Shown here piece by piece: positions 46,996 to 54,091 of a stretch of 64,000 nt of DNA (the stretch's first letter is position 1; every line of letters begins with the position of its first letter). Origin of the DNA: Candidatus Marimicrobium litorale. GTDB taxonomy: Bacteria; Pseudomonadota; Gammaproteobacteria; Pseudomonadales; Halieaceae. A model generated the notes under the pieces. That model was not told the origin of the DNA. It searched no databases and was given only the letters and a program-made list of their open reading frames with translations. A program made the position numbers and the translations under genes. The stretch covers positions 1,488,001 through 1,552,000 of the forward strand of contig NZ_SHNO01000001.1 of assembly GCF_026262645.1 (NCBI RefSeq), in the 5' to 3' direction.

Positions 46996-48090
46996 GTGGA
47001 ATTACAGTTGCGCAACCTAGATTTAATTCGCCAAATTTTTTCCACGCCCCCGGCGCGAGAGGACAGTCTGAGTGAAGCGCAGTGGGCAAAATTCCTTGAA
47101 TTTTCAGAGAGTCATCTTTTTGCAGGGCCGGTCGCAGCATCAATCCTTGCCGAAGAATTAACCGATGTTCCCGAGCTTGTTTATCGCTTTTGCACATCTA
47201 TATTAGAGCTTAACGGTATTCGCAATCGCCAAATCATGTCGGTTATTGAGGACGCTGGTCTGGCTCTCAACGAATCGGGGATTACGCCGGTGTTTTTCAA
47301 AGGAGCTGCTGCGCTACTATGTGATATCTACGCTGAGCCATCGCATAGATTCCTTAGTGATATTGATTTGCTCATCCCGGATATGCTCGGCGATCAAGCG
47401 ATCGAAGCCCTCGAAAACGCGGGCTTTGTTCGCACTGACCCTAATGACTTCGTAGTCCCGCACTGTATTGAAGTGATGGTCTGCAAAAGACGTGGAGTAG
47501 CCATAGATCTGCACCGGGAGATACTGATTCCGGAACTCCAACTCATACTGCCTTGCACCGATATGCTGGCTAACATTGAAAAGAGGCGTCTTCCCTCGGG
47601 GCTGAGATTTGCCGTTCCCTCGCCTACCCACCAAGTCGTGATAAACGTTGCCCACGGCCAGCTGCAGGACCGCAGCTATTTGTGGAACTTCCAGCCATTG
47701 AAGTACCTGTATGAGTTACACCGTCTTGAGAAGCGGTATCAGGACGCTATCAAGTGGGAGGAAGTGACTTCGCGATTTGCTACTGCAGGGCACAGGGCAC
47801 CTTTAGAGCAGCATCGTTACCAAGCTGCGAGGCTTTTCGACACCGATAATTTACCGGACGTGTCGTTTCGCGTACGCTTGAAATATGGCTGTACCGTGCT
47901 AATGACGGAGAATGAGGCTATCTTTTGGGTGTATGGTCGCCTCTTCTCACCTTTTGTCTGGCTGAGGGATGTTCTTAGTGACCGAGTTCGTTTGCGCCGC
48001 ACGCTGCGTGAAATACGTCGTTTCAGCTGGTGGCGTGAGCGGGTTCGACGGTTTTTCAGTAGCCAGCCGCATGCAATGAAATCACGCTAG
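46996..48090 (+). CDS. Nucleotidyltransferase family protein (NTP_transf_5-like)
   Basis: A 364-residue protein. The central motif is FFKGAAALLCDIY (about 100-112) followed by RFLSDIDLLIPD (118-129), with D122 and D124 as the metal-binding pair. This matches the uncharacterised nucleotidyltransferase family PF14907, many of whose members sit beside PqqD-like and HPr-kinase-related genes in peptide-modification clusters. The start is a GTG at 46996. Its stop overlaps that of the convergent glycosyltransferase by 3 bp. A role in modifying the proline-rich peptide or a sugar donor is inference from location. Confidence 0.8.
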   Translation: MELQLRNLDLIRQIFSTPPAREDSLSEAQWAKFLEFSESHLFAGPVAASILAEELTDVPELVYRFCTSILELNGIRNRQIMSVIEDAGLALNESGITPVFFKGAAALLCDIYAEPSHRFLSDIDLLIPDMLGDQAIEALENAGFVRTDPNDFVVPHCIEVMVCKRRGVAIDLHREILIPELQLILPCTDMLANIEKRRLPSGLRFAVPSPTHQVVINVAHGQLQDRSYLWNFQPLKYLYELHRLEKRYQDAIKWEEVTSRFATAGHRAPLEQHRYQAARLFDTDNLPDVSFRVRLKYGCTVLMTENEAIFWVYGRLFSPFVWLRDVLSDRVRLRRTLREIRRFSWWRERVRRFFSSQPHAMKSR

Positions 48091-49208
48091 AAGAACCATC
48101 GCTCCAGTAAGCGATGGTCCGATAAAAGATTGACGACGCGCTGGACTCGCTTCCCGTCTCCCATGTCGACAGCAGGCGTTTGACCATCACACTGTTGCCA
48201 AATAGCCCACTCATCACCACTCAACCACAGTTGGTCACGGCCATCGCGAGACATCAGGAGGTGCTGTCCGTCGACTTGTGCATGACGGACGTCCTTGCGG
48301 TGCTGGGGCATTACTAATGGCGGTATTGCAGGAAGGGCCCCCTCGCGCTGCGCAATAAACCGGTTGATGATAGCAAGGATATCTCGGCCAATCCCTGTGC
48401 TGGCTTGCTGCGGCTCAGGCACAGGTGTCCAGGGCGTATAATCAGACTTGGCAAACAGCGTGGCGTCGTTCCCATCGCGGACAGGGTGACAATAGTGCAC
48501 TAGAGGTGAGTCCAACAAGTCTGGTGAATCGGGTTCCGGCCACAGGGGGTTGCTGCTCAACTGCGCAGGGGTATGGATTAGACCGTACTCGGTCGCGGCG
48601 ATCATGTAAGCAAATACGTCTGAATTCCAGGCTGGGCCGTCATCCGGTGAGCGATAGTGGCGGCGGATAAGACGGGCCAGTTCCAGCCAGCGGCCGCAGA
48701 TGCGTTTGAGGTCACTGGTATGAATGAGCGTCGGTGTCATCACAGACGGCATCATCTCGAGTGTGTTAGAGCAATACTCCTCGAGAAAAGCAAAGCCATG
48801 ACCCAAACCATACGGGTGGGTCGTCGAGGGCGCAACCAGCGGATAATCCTCCCACGTCTGTGACACCGGTGCTCCCGGCTGCGCGCGCTGGTTGACCGCG
48901 CGACGGAAGATACAGTCTGGTTCAATGAGCAGTACGGTACCTTCCGGCTCGTACTGGTAGAGCCATTCCAGCAGGGATGCCGGCTTGTTGTAGACGGGGT
49001 AATGGTCGCCAGTGACCGGTTCGATATCATGTAGGGAGGTAGCAATGGTCGTGACATGATCCAGCGGCGGTATGTGTGCCGGTGTTTCCGTCGCGAGTAG
49101 GCGCACCAGAATACCTTCCTGTCCAGAGCGCTGCCAACTGTAGGCCAGCAATTCCGACTGCCACTGCATGCAGGCGTTATGGTTTGTGGGGAATACGGTG
49201 TAGAACAT
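48087..49208 (-). CDS. Hyp O-arabinosyltransferase-like glycosyltransferase with C-terminal PqqD-like domain
   Basis: A 373-residue protein. The N-terminal 300 residues resemble plant hydroxyproline O-arabinosyltransferases (HPAT) and peptidyl-serine galactosyltransferases. It begins with CMQWQSELLAYSW, then GILVRLL, YPVYNKPASLLEWL (70-83) and LLIEPDCIF (93-101), with Asp98 as the likely metal or donor ligand, and later LVHYCHPV. The last 65 residues have the form of a PqqD peptide-binding domain, including LLMSRDGRDQLWLSGDE and IWQQCDGQTP. PqqD domains bind leader peptides, so this fusion could bring the substrate peptide to the sugar-transfer site. It starts one base before the hydroxylase stop (TGATG), implying coupling. 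Confidence 0.75.
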   Translation of the reverse strand: MFYTVFPTNHNACMQWQSELLAYSWQRSGQEGILVRLLATETPAHIPPLDHVTTIATSLHDIEPVTGDHYPVYNKPASLLEWLYQYEPEGTVLLIEPDCIFRRAVNQRAQPGAPVSQTWEDYPLVAPSTTHPYGLGHGFAFLEEYCSNTLEMMPSVMTPTLIHTSDLKRICGRWLELARLIRRHYRSPDDGPAWNSDVFAYMIAATEYGLIHTPAQLSSNPLWPEPDSPDLLDSPLVHYCHPVRDGNDATLFAKSDYTPWTPVPEPQQASTGIGRDILAIINRFIAQREGALPAIPPLVMPQHRKDVRHAQVDGQHLLMSRDGRDQLWLSGDEWAIWQQCDGQTPAVDMGDGKRVQRVVNLLSDHRLLERWFF

Positions 49209-50059
49209 CAGTCCGCCGCGCGCAGCCAGCCGTTGACGGTAAAGCGGCTTTCGCTGAATGCATCGTCCGCCATGAAGACGGGCTCCACCTCGTGCAGTTG
49301 ATCCGCGCGAAAAGCCACGAGACGATTGTTTTGTGGTCGCATTGCCAGAACCTTGCCCCGGCCGTTCGCACCGGTGTCATCCGTTAGCAATAAGTTGCCG
49401 CCGGAAAAGCTCTGCGGTTCGCGAAAAAAATAATAAACGTAGGTTAGGGTCCTGGCTGCGGTGCCTACATCCTCGCCGGCGTCGCGATGTAGCTTGAAGA
49501 AATCACCCTTGCCACTGGCGGTGAGCTGGATCTCCCGTTTGCCAACAGCAAGAGTATCAATGCCCAGCGTTTGGCAAATATGACTCAGGTGAACGTCCAG
49601 ACGACCCTCAAATAGCGTTCTCCAAGGGCTGTCCTGAATAGTCTGCAGAACCATGGAGCGGCGATAGCCCTCGTGGCCGGTCGTGACGTCGCTAGGGGAG
49701 AACTCGGATTCGTTATTCAGCGCGTACTGTAATAGCCTGGTGTTTTCGTCTGGGGTCAGAAAATCGTCGATACAGACACAGGGTAGGTAGCTCCCTGTTT
49801 GCAGTGACGCTTGTGAATCCGCCGCTTCGATAAGAACCGGGGGGGTTGTCAATACCGATACCAGTTCAGAGGATGCGAAACTGAGTGCTGTGCGCCCTCC
49901 GTCTAGCGGCACCTGCATAAGCCGCGAAGGTGAATGCTGCTGAACTGCAGCGTGCAGATCGGCAAGCAACGGGTCGGCCGCAGGTAGAGCAGTTTCGAAG
50001 CGACTGTCGCCGCGCAGAATAAGGGTAATATCGATGGCGTTAAGAGGTTCGTCTTTCAC
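49208..50059 (-). CDS. Prolyl-4-hydroxylase-like Fe(II)/2-oxoglutarate oxygenase
   Basis: A 283-residue protein whose C-terminal 190 residues form a P4Hc-type double-stranded beta-helix. The iron ligands are His191 and Asp193 in KLHRDAGED and His256 in DQLHEVEPV; Arg272 in ESRFTVNGWLR should bind 2-oxoglutarate. The domain begins at PCVCIDDFLTPDE, a common entry in prolyl hydroxylases. The first 90 residues are unassigned. It lies between the HPr-kinase-related gene (20-bp overlap) and the arabinosyltransferase-like gene (1-bp overlap), so hydroxylation of prolines before glycosylation is the natural hypothesis. The proline-rich peptide encoded at 50944-51198 is the obvious substrate candidate. 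Confidence 0.83.
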   Translation of the reverse strand: MKDEPLNAIDITLILRGDSRFETALPAADPLLADLHAAVQQHSPSRLMQVPLDGGRTALSFASSELVSVLTTPPVLIEAADSQASLQTGSYLPCVCIDDFLTPDENTRLLQYALNNESEFSPSDVTTGHEGYRRSMVLQTIQDSPWRTLFEGRLDVHLSHICQTLGIDTLAVGKREIQLTASGKGDFFKLHRDAGEDVGTAARTLTYVYYFFREPQSFSGGNLLLTDDTGANGRGKVLAMRPQNNRLVAFRADQLHEVEPVFMADDAFSESRFTVNGWLRAAD

Positions 50060-50876
50060 CGTGTTCCCTCAGATGGATAAGAGTGAGTGCCGCAGCAATG
50101 TCGAAATAATGCAGTCTCGCCAGTGGCAGCTGCATAGTCAATGCAATCAGGGCATGGATAGATTTATCCTCGTTCAGGGGAAAGCTGATGCAGTTCTCAA
50201 TCAGCACCTTTACCGCCTCTATTCGCTCTATTCCTCCCCACGATGTTTCCCTGTTCACACCATTATAAATGGGGAATATCATCCCTGTTACAGGTACAGG
50301 CTCCCGCACCAGTTGGGCCTCGGGTATGGAAAAGGGCGTCTTTTTAGCATTCGCCAGATCAATTTCATCGGTGCGGTGTACCTCGCGCTTACGCGGCAGA
50401 ACAGGGAAGGGATGGGCACAACCCGTGGCGGGATCAAAGGGCACAATATCATCCGAAAGGTAGTGCCAGCCCTGTTCGAGCAGCCCGATAGTCAGCGTGG
50501 ACTTTCCTGCCCCCCAGGGGCCAGTCAGCAGCAAACAGCGGTCGTCGCGCTTGATAGCGGCGGCATGTAACCACAGTAGATCTTGGTGTTGCTCAACCCA
50601 GTGACTCACTACAGTGCGATAGGTTTCTTTCAGCAAACGATCGAGGGAAAGTAGGCTGAGAGTTTGGCCGTTGTTGTCGATCAGAGTGTATGTCTCACTG
50701 TCTCGAGTAATGACGGCCGTAACTAACCCATCAAGCGATGGTGGTTGTTCTGCGATAAAACACCGAAAATGTTCTGATAACAGCTGCAATACAACATCGT
50801 CGGAACAAAAGAGTGTGACGGAGCCACGCAAAAAACAGAGTGTCAACGTAAGGTCGCTCTGGTGCGTTGCTGGCAT
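50040..50876 (-). CDS. HPr-kinase-related protein (HprK-related kinase A-like)
   Basis: About 278 residues. A Walker A motif, GPWGAGKST (119-127), is followed by GWHYLSDDIVPFDP, resembling the HPr kinase/phosphorylase core. The region before it lacks the N-terminal domain of true HprK, and no HPr or PTS gene is nearby. HprK-related kinases of this sort are known from clusters with PqqD-like proteins and nucleotidyltransferases, possibly phosphorylating a peptide or protein. I prefer the ATG at 50876; an upstream TTG at 50921 is in frame. It follows the small proline-rich peptide gene by 67 bp, and its 3' end overlaps the hydroxylase gene by 20 bp. Confidence 0.78.
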   Translation of the reverse strand: MPATHQSDLTLTLCFLRGSVTLFCSDDVVLQLLSEHFRCFIAEQPPSLDGLVTAVITRDSETYTLIDNNGQTLSLLSLDRLLKETYRTVVSHWVEQHQDLLWLHAAAIKRDDRCLLLTGPWGAGKSTLTIGLLEQGWHYLSDDIVPFDPATGCAHPFPVLPRKREVHRTDEIDLANAKKTPFSIPEAQLVREPVPVTGMIFPIYNGVNRETSWGGIERIEAVKVLIENCISFPLNEDKSIHALIALTMQLPLARLHYFDIAAALTLIHLREHGERRTS

Positions 50877-50943
50877 GATGTCACTGAGTCCGTTAGCTGC
50901 GCACTCACTGCGCGTCAGCAACCGGAGAGAGAAGCGAGATGAT

Positions 50944-51198
50944 TTACGGTGCTGGCGTTGGCGGCACTATCGGTACTGGCGGTTGCGGGGTCGGTGGTGC
51001 CGCTATTGGCGTGGGGGTCGGTGTCGGGCTAACCTGAGCAAATACTTTCCCTGGCACCACTGCCGACAGCACTACCGGCGCAATCCAGCCCTTGGCCACT
51101 TCACGGCGGGTCACGCCGGTAGATTCGCTATCAGTTTGCGCTGCTTCGAGCTCTGCAACTCGAGACTGTAGCCGTTCAAGCTCTTTGTTTTTTGACAT
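50944..51198 (-). CDS. Proline-rich exported peptide, likely modified precursor
   Basis: An 84-residue protein in three parts. Residues 1-22 form a charged heptad-like helix (KELERLQSRVAELEAA). Residues 30-54 are a twin-arginine-like signal: TRREVAK, then the hydrophobic GWIAPVVLSAVVPG and a VFA-Q cleavage-like end. Residues 55-84 are the tail, with 14 prolines among 30, starting SPTPTPTP and then AAPPTPQPPVP and ending PPTPAP. SP, TP, AP and PP patterns are those glycosylated in plant extensins and arabinogalactan proteins after prolyl hydroxylation. The start at 51198 has GGGAGGG about nine bases upstream and a strong promoter (51225-51253). Hydroxylase and glycosyltransferase genes surround it. 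Confidence 0.82.
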   Translation of the reverse strand: MSKNKELERLQSRVAELEAAQTDSESTGVTRREVAKGWIAPVVLSAVVPGKVFAQVSPTPTPTPIAAPPTPQPPVPIVPPTPAP

Positions 51199-51224
51199 GG
51201 AAATTGCCCTCCCTTGAACAGCAA

Positions 51225-51253
51225 ATATAACCACAACGGTCCGGAAGCGTCAA
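51225..51253 (-). promoter_or_regulatory. Strong promoter of the proline-rich peptide gene
   Basis: On the minus strand, TTGACG (51248-51253) and TTATAT (51225-51230) are 17 bp apart. Transcription would begin near 51218, giving a leader of about 20 nt that holds the strong ribosome-binding site at 51207-51213. A near-consensus promoter fits a highly expressed substrate peptide. Confidence 0.75.
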
Positions 51254-51472
51254 TCGCTCATCTTGTGACTCTTGTGCGGAGCTGTTTGCTAATTCAGCGC
51301 AGCTCAGTGCAGGCAGAGAGCGGCTAATCCCGCGCCCGAAGCCAAGGTGCGACCGCGATGGCGGTATACCTTCAAAGACTTCACAACAACGCGCTTTCTA
51401 ATGAAATTACTGAAAATAATTGCACTAAGCCGATAGCGTTTAGCATCGGGCTTGTTTGTGCAGTTGCGGCGC

Positions 51473-52765
51473 TCAGTTGTCAGTCTCCAACCAGCAAACC
51501 TGATAGGCGCGCGCCCACAGAGGGTCTTTGCTGAGCCACCAGGGTGTCGCTGTTTCGACCACAGGGTCAACATGCCTGGTGCCTTTTCTCCAGAATCGCC
51601 CTAATAACCCCTCCTCTGCTTTCCTATTCAAAGGCTGCTGAGTGTAATAGAGGTTGGTATCTACGCCCTCGAAGTCACCACCGCTAGTGCAGGCCAGGTG
51701 GCCGCGAATTGTAGAAATGCGTGTGCTGAAGGTCGAAAAGCGAGTGCCCATAAACCGACCTGGCGCTGCAGCACAGATGAGGGTTTCAACAATCCCACAC
51801 CAATGGTGCGGGGTATTCACCACAGTCTCCCGGGGCAGGGCACTAAACGTTACGACCTCGAATTTCTCTCGAAAACCATCCAGAAAGGCGCCATCGGTCT
51901 CGTCTGTTGCAATATAAATTGGGTGTTCGGGTGACAATAGAGTCTGGACGTGCTCGTGTATTTGGCGTGCGCCAATCCGGGTCTTGGCGTACTGGAAATC
52001 TCCACGCCTGATATGTAGCGCCGAAAACCGCCGACCGGCAAGAATTGGCGCATTGATCGCCGCTTCAGCCAGGTTGATAATGTCTTGCCGAAACCGTATC
52101 GCGTCGCGTAATAAAGTGCGGGCTCTGCGCTCGAGTTGTTCGTCTCCAAACAGGAAGAAACACTCTGCCACGCCGAACATCCGGTGTTCTGTGGTCATTG
52201 GAAAGTAGAGAAGGTCACATTCTCTGAGTTCATTCGATATTGTAATAAGCTGGCGATGAGCCTGCGAGGGGCCGGCTAATCTCGCCAGCAATTCAGGCCG
52301 CGTTAACAGAGCGTCTGACGGAAACAGCAGAATATCTTCGACGCCGTTCCAGGGAGGCATGACCCCGCGGGCACGCATTAAGTCGTGGAATTTTTCGTCG
52401 GTAGCCACCTTGGTATCAAGCTCTGCAACTTCCACGAATTCGTCCGCCGTCAGCACAGGTATCTGGCGGCGGAGTGCGTCCAGATCGAGAAAATCCTCCA
52501 GCAGACGCGAGGCTTCCCCGAGCAAATAGAATGGCTTTGCAGGCGGCAACACCAGCGTACGTCCCGTTATCCAGGCCAGTACCACCATAATCTCAAGCTG
52601 CATCAGAATATTATTCCAGCCACCGAAGTCTGTTTCAAAAGCAAGGAAGCGCTGCGGCGTCACTGTGTCTGATTGACGAAGCACATCATTCATCTCGCCA
52701 CTGCCCGCGCTTGTACGTCCATATCTCAAACATTTGTGAGGGCTATGCATTTCAGGCTGTGTCAC
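51473..52765 (-). CDS. Protein O-fucosyltransferase-like glycosyltransferase
   Basis: A 430-residue protein with motifs of the GDP-fucose O-fucosyltransferase superfamily (PF10250; plant and animal POFUT-like). Residues 40-75 read FLAFETDFGGWNNILMQLE, then GRTLVLPP. Residues 251-257 are HIRRGDF, where Arg253 would be the catalytic arginine; IYIATDETD (283-291) and GTRFSTFSTRI (340-350) complete the GT-B donor-site pattern. The family is mostly eukaryotic, so its presence in an island with prolyl hydroxylase and HPAT-like genes is notable. The first 35 residues are low-complexity; a GTG at 52765 or an ATG at 52750 or 52693 could be the start. Confidence 0.8.
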   Translation of the reverse strand: MTQPEMHSPHKCLRYGRTSAGSGEMNDVLRQSDTVTPQRFLAFETDFGGWNNILMQLEIMVVLAWITGRTLVLPPAKPFYLLGEASRLLEDFLDLDALRRQIPVLTADEFVEVAELDTKVATDEKFHDLMRARGVMPPWNGVEDILLFPSDALLTRPELLARLAGPSQAHRQLITISNELRECDLLYFPMTTEHRMFGVAECFFLFGDEQLERRARTLLRDAIRFRQDIINLAEAAINAPILAGRRFSALHIRRGDFQYAKTRIGARQIHEHVQTLLSPEHPIYIATDETDGAFLDGFREKFEVVTFSALPRETVVNTPHHWCGIVETLICAAAPGRFMGTRFSTFSTRISTIRGHLACTSGGDFEGVDTNLYYTQQPLNRKAEEGLLGRFWRKGTRHVDPVVETATPWWLSKDPLWARAYQVCWLETDN

Positions 52766-52795
52766 TCATTTGTGGTGCGTTCAAGCGGGCGCCGC

Positions 52796-53404
52796 TTACC
52801 AATCGAGCGGAGTATAGTGCAGGTAGAGGTTGGCAAACCAAGTGCCATCAAGAGCAAAGGGACGACCGTGGCGGAAGTGTGCGCCCTCGAAAAACAAGAT
52901 GTCGCCCGCAGCCATATCTATCTCGTGGGACTTGCCTTCGCTATCTTCTATGCACAGTGGCCACGGGCTATCCAGCGCATGGCCGACACAAATGGTGGAA
53001 CTGACAACATGTGTCTCGATCTGGTCGATGTGCTCGTGGAGATAGGATCCGCGCTGGTAACAGCGGATACCATAGGCGGCTGCCGGGCGCAGCGGCCTGC
53101 CAGCCCATTGCTCGTGCAGGTGCTGGCAGGCGAGGAGTAACTCACCGTTATAAGCTTCGTCTTTGTATATCAGGCTGGGAAACCCGCAGCTATCGGTTGT
53201 CTTTACGTGCTCGTTGGCCGGCTCAGGCTGGAAGTCGCGCAGGTGGGCAGTGAAGAAATCGGCAATTGGGCGCCACAGGCTGGGCGCAAGCCGCTCTTTC
53301 CTGAAGCTCAGTCCAAGGGAAGGGACATGCGCCCGATTGGCGTCGGTACGTTTGACTATCGCGGCCGGCGTTGGCATGCGCTGGGGTTTTTCAAGCATCG
53401 GCAA
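52796..53404 (-). CDS. Second prolyl-4-hydroxylase-like 2-oxoglutarate oxygenase
   Basis: A 202-residue P4H-type oxygenase. The HxD motif is His125 and Asp127 in YLHEHIDQIETH, the distal histidine is in EGAHFRHGRP (176 or 179), and Arg181 may hold 2-oxoglutarate. The helper stretch THVVSSTICVG and DILFFEGAHFRHGRP resemble stand-alone prolyl hydroxylases of algae and viruses. It is distinct from the hydroxylase at 49208 (shorter, no N-terminal extension), so two hydroxylation specificities are possible. It overlaps the PqqD-like gene by 14 bp and is 30 bp upstream of the fucosyltransferase-like gene. Confidence 0.83.
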   Translation of the reverse strand: MPMLEKPQRMPTPAAIVKRTDANRAHVPSLGLSFRKERLAPSLWRPIADFFTAHLRDFQPEPANEHVKTTDSCGFPSLIYKDEAYNGELLLACQHLHEQWAGRPLRPAAAYGIRCYQRGSYLHEHIDQIETHVVSSTICVGHALDSPWPLCIEDSEGKSHEIDMAAGDILFFEGAHFRHGRPFALDGTWFANLYLHYTPLDW

Positions 53405-53708
53405 AGGTCAGGAATCCCTGCTCCAGAAACTCATCAACTGCTGTGGCTACCTCCGAGGCGATGTCTGTCGTCAGGACATTGTAGGACGACGCTAGCTGTG
53501 CCACCAACTGCTCAAAGCCAATGCCGTTGGCGCAGGCCTCGTATATGGCGCGCCCTGTCGCATTGAGCACGATTGCACGCGTGGCGCCTTTCGGCCCGGA
53601 GGTGTCGCTGCGGGCGAGCAATAATCCGTCATCCACGACGAATGCACGGCTGTGTGGTGTCGGTATCAATTGTTCTGAAAATCGATTAGCAAACTGCATG
53701 TTGTGCAC
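53391..53708 (-). CDS. PqqD-like peptide-binding protein
   Basis: A 105-residue protein with the PqqD fold pattern: VVDDGLLLARSD near residue 25, then AIVLNATGRAIYEACANGIG and, near the end, DEFLEQGFLTFADA. PqqD-family proteins bind the leader of a ribosomally made peptide and present it to a modifying enzyme. Its pairing with an HPr-kinase-related gene fits the group described as HPr-rel-A system PqqD proteins. It is the first gene in the minus-strand order PqqD-like, hydroxylase, fucosyltransferase-like. The start is GTG at 53708 or ATG at 53699. A tract of ten Gs (plus-strand Cs) lies about 40 bp upstream. Confidence 0.8.
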   Translation of the reverse strand: MHNMQFANRFSEQLIPTPHSRAFVVDDGLLLARSDTSGPKGATRAIVLNATGRAIYEACANGIGFEQLVAQLASSYNVLTTDIASEVATAVDEFLEQGFLTFADA

Positions 53709-54091
53709 TGTAACAGACGCCGGATGAGCACGTCAGCAGTATTCCCTCCCCCCCCCCGGCAGGCTGTAGGTCGAAAAAAGGCTTTTATCACGCAGAGCGG
53801 CGCGGCGTGACGGCTAATTGCTGACGTAAGTCGATATCGTTTATAGGTGTTCATACAAGGATTATGCGACCTACGAACGTTTTACTTGGCATTACCTGCA
53901 GGTACTATGTGAGAGCAGTGACGGTGGGGTTTTGCCTTATAAGCATTCGGGTGATGCAGCCTTACGAAATTGAGGTAGCGGTGCGCTCGGGGCAGTGGTT
54001 CTGGAATTCAGCCCCCTCCTTTCAGCCCGCGGCGGTCGCTGAGAATGCGGAGAAGTAGCGTTTGTTGGTGGCGCTGACACGGAGCAGATGA
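53709..54091. other. Divergent intergenic region with a C10 tract
   Basis: It separates the PqqD-like gene (minus) from the second HPAT-like gene (plus). A run of ten Cs (53748-53757) lies 40 bp upstream of the PqqD-like start. A 64-codon plus-strand frame (53864-54058) has no domain or ribosome-binding site and is not called. No other structure seen. Confidence 0.55.
53748..53757. repeat. Homopolymer C10 (G10 on the minus strand)
   Basis: Ten consecutive Cs, preceded by CCCT, in the region where the promoter or 5' leader of the PqqD-like operon should be. Long G/C tracts near promoters can change length by slippage and alter expression. Confidence 0.7.

Noticed and set aside
50040-50876. 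True HPr kinase/phosphorylase of the PTS regulatory system
   Set aside because: No N-terminal HprK domain, no HPr or PTS genes nearby, and it sits among peptide-modification genes.
53864-54058. 64-codon frame before the second HPAT-like gene
   Set aside because: No domain, no ribosome-binding site and it covers likely promoter sequence.
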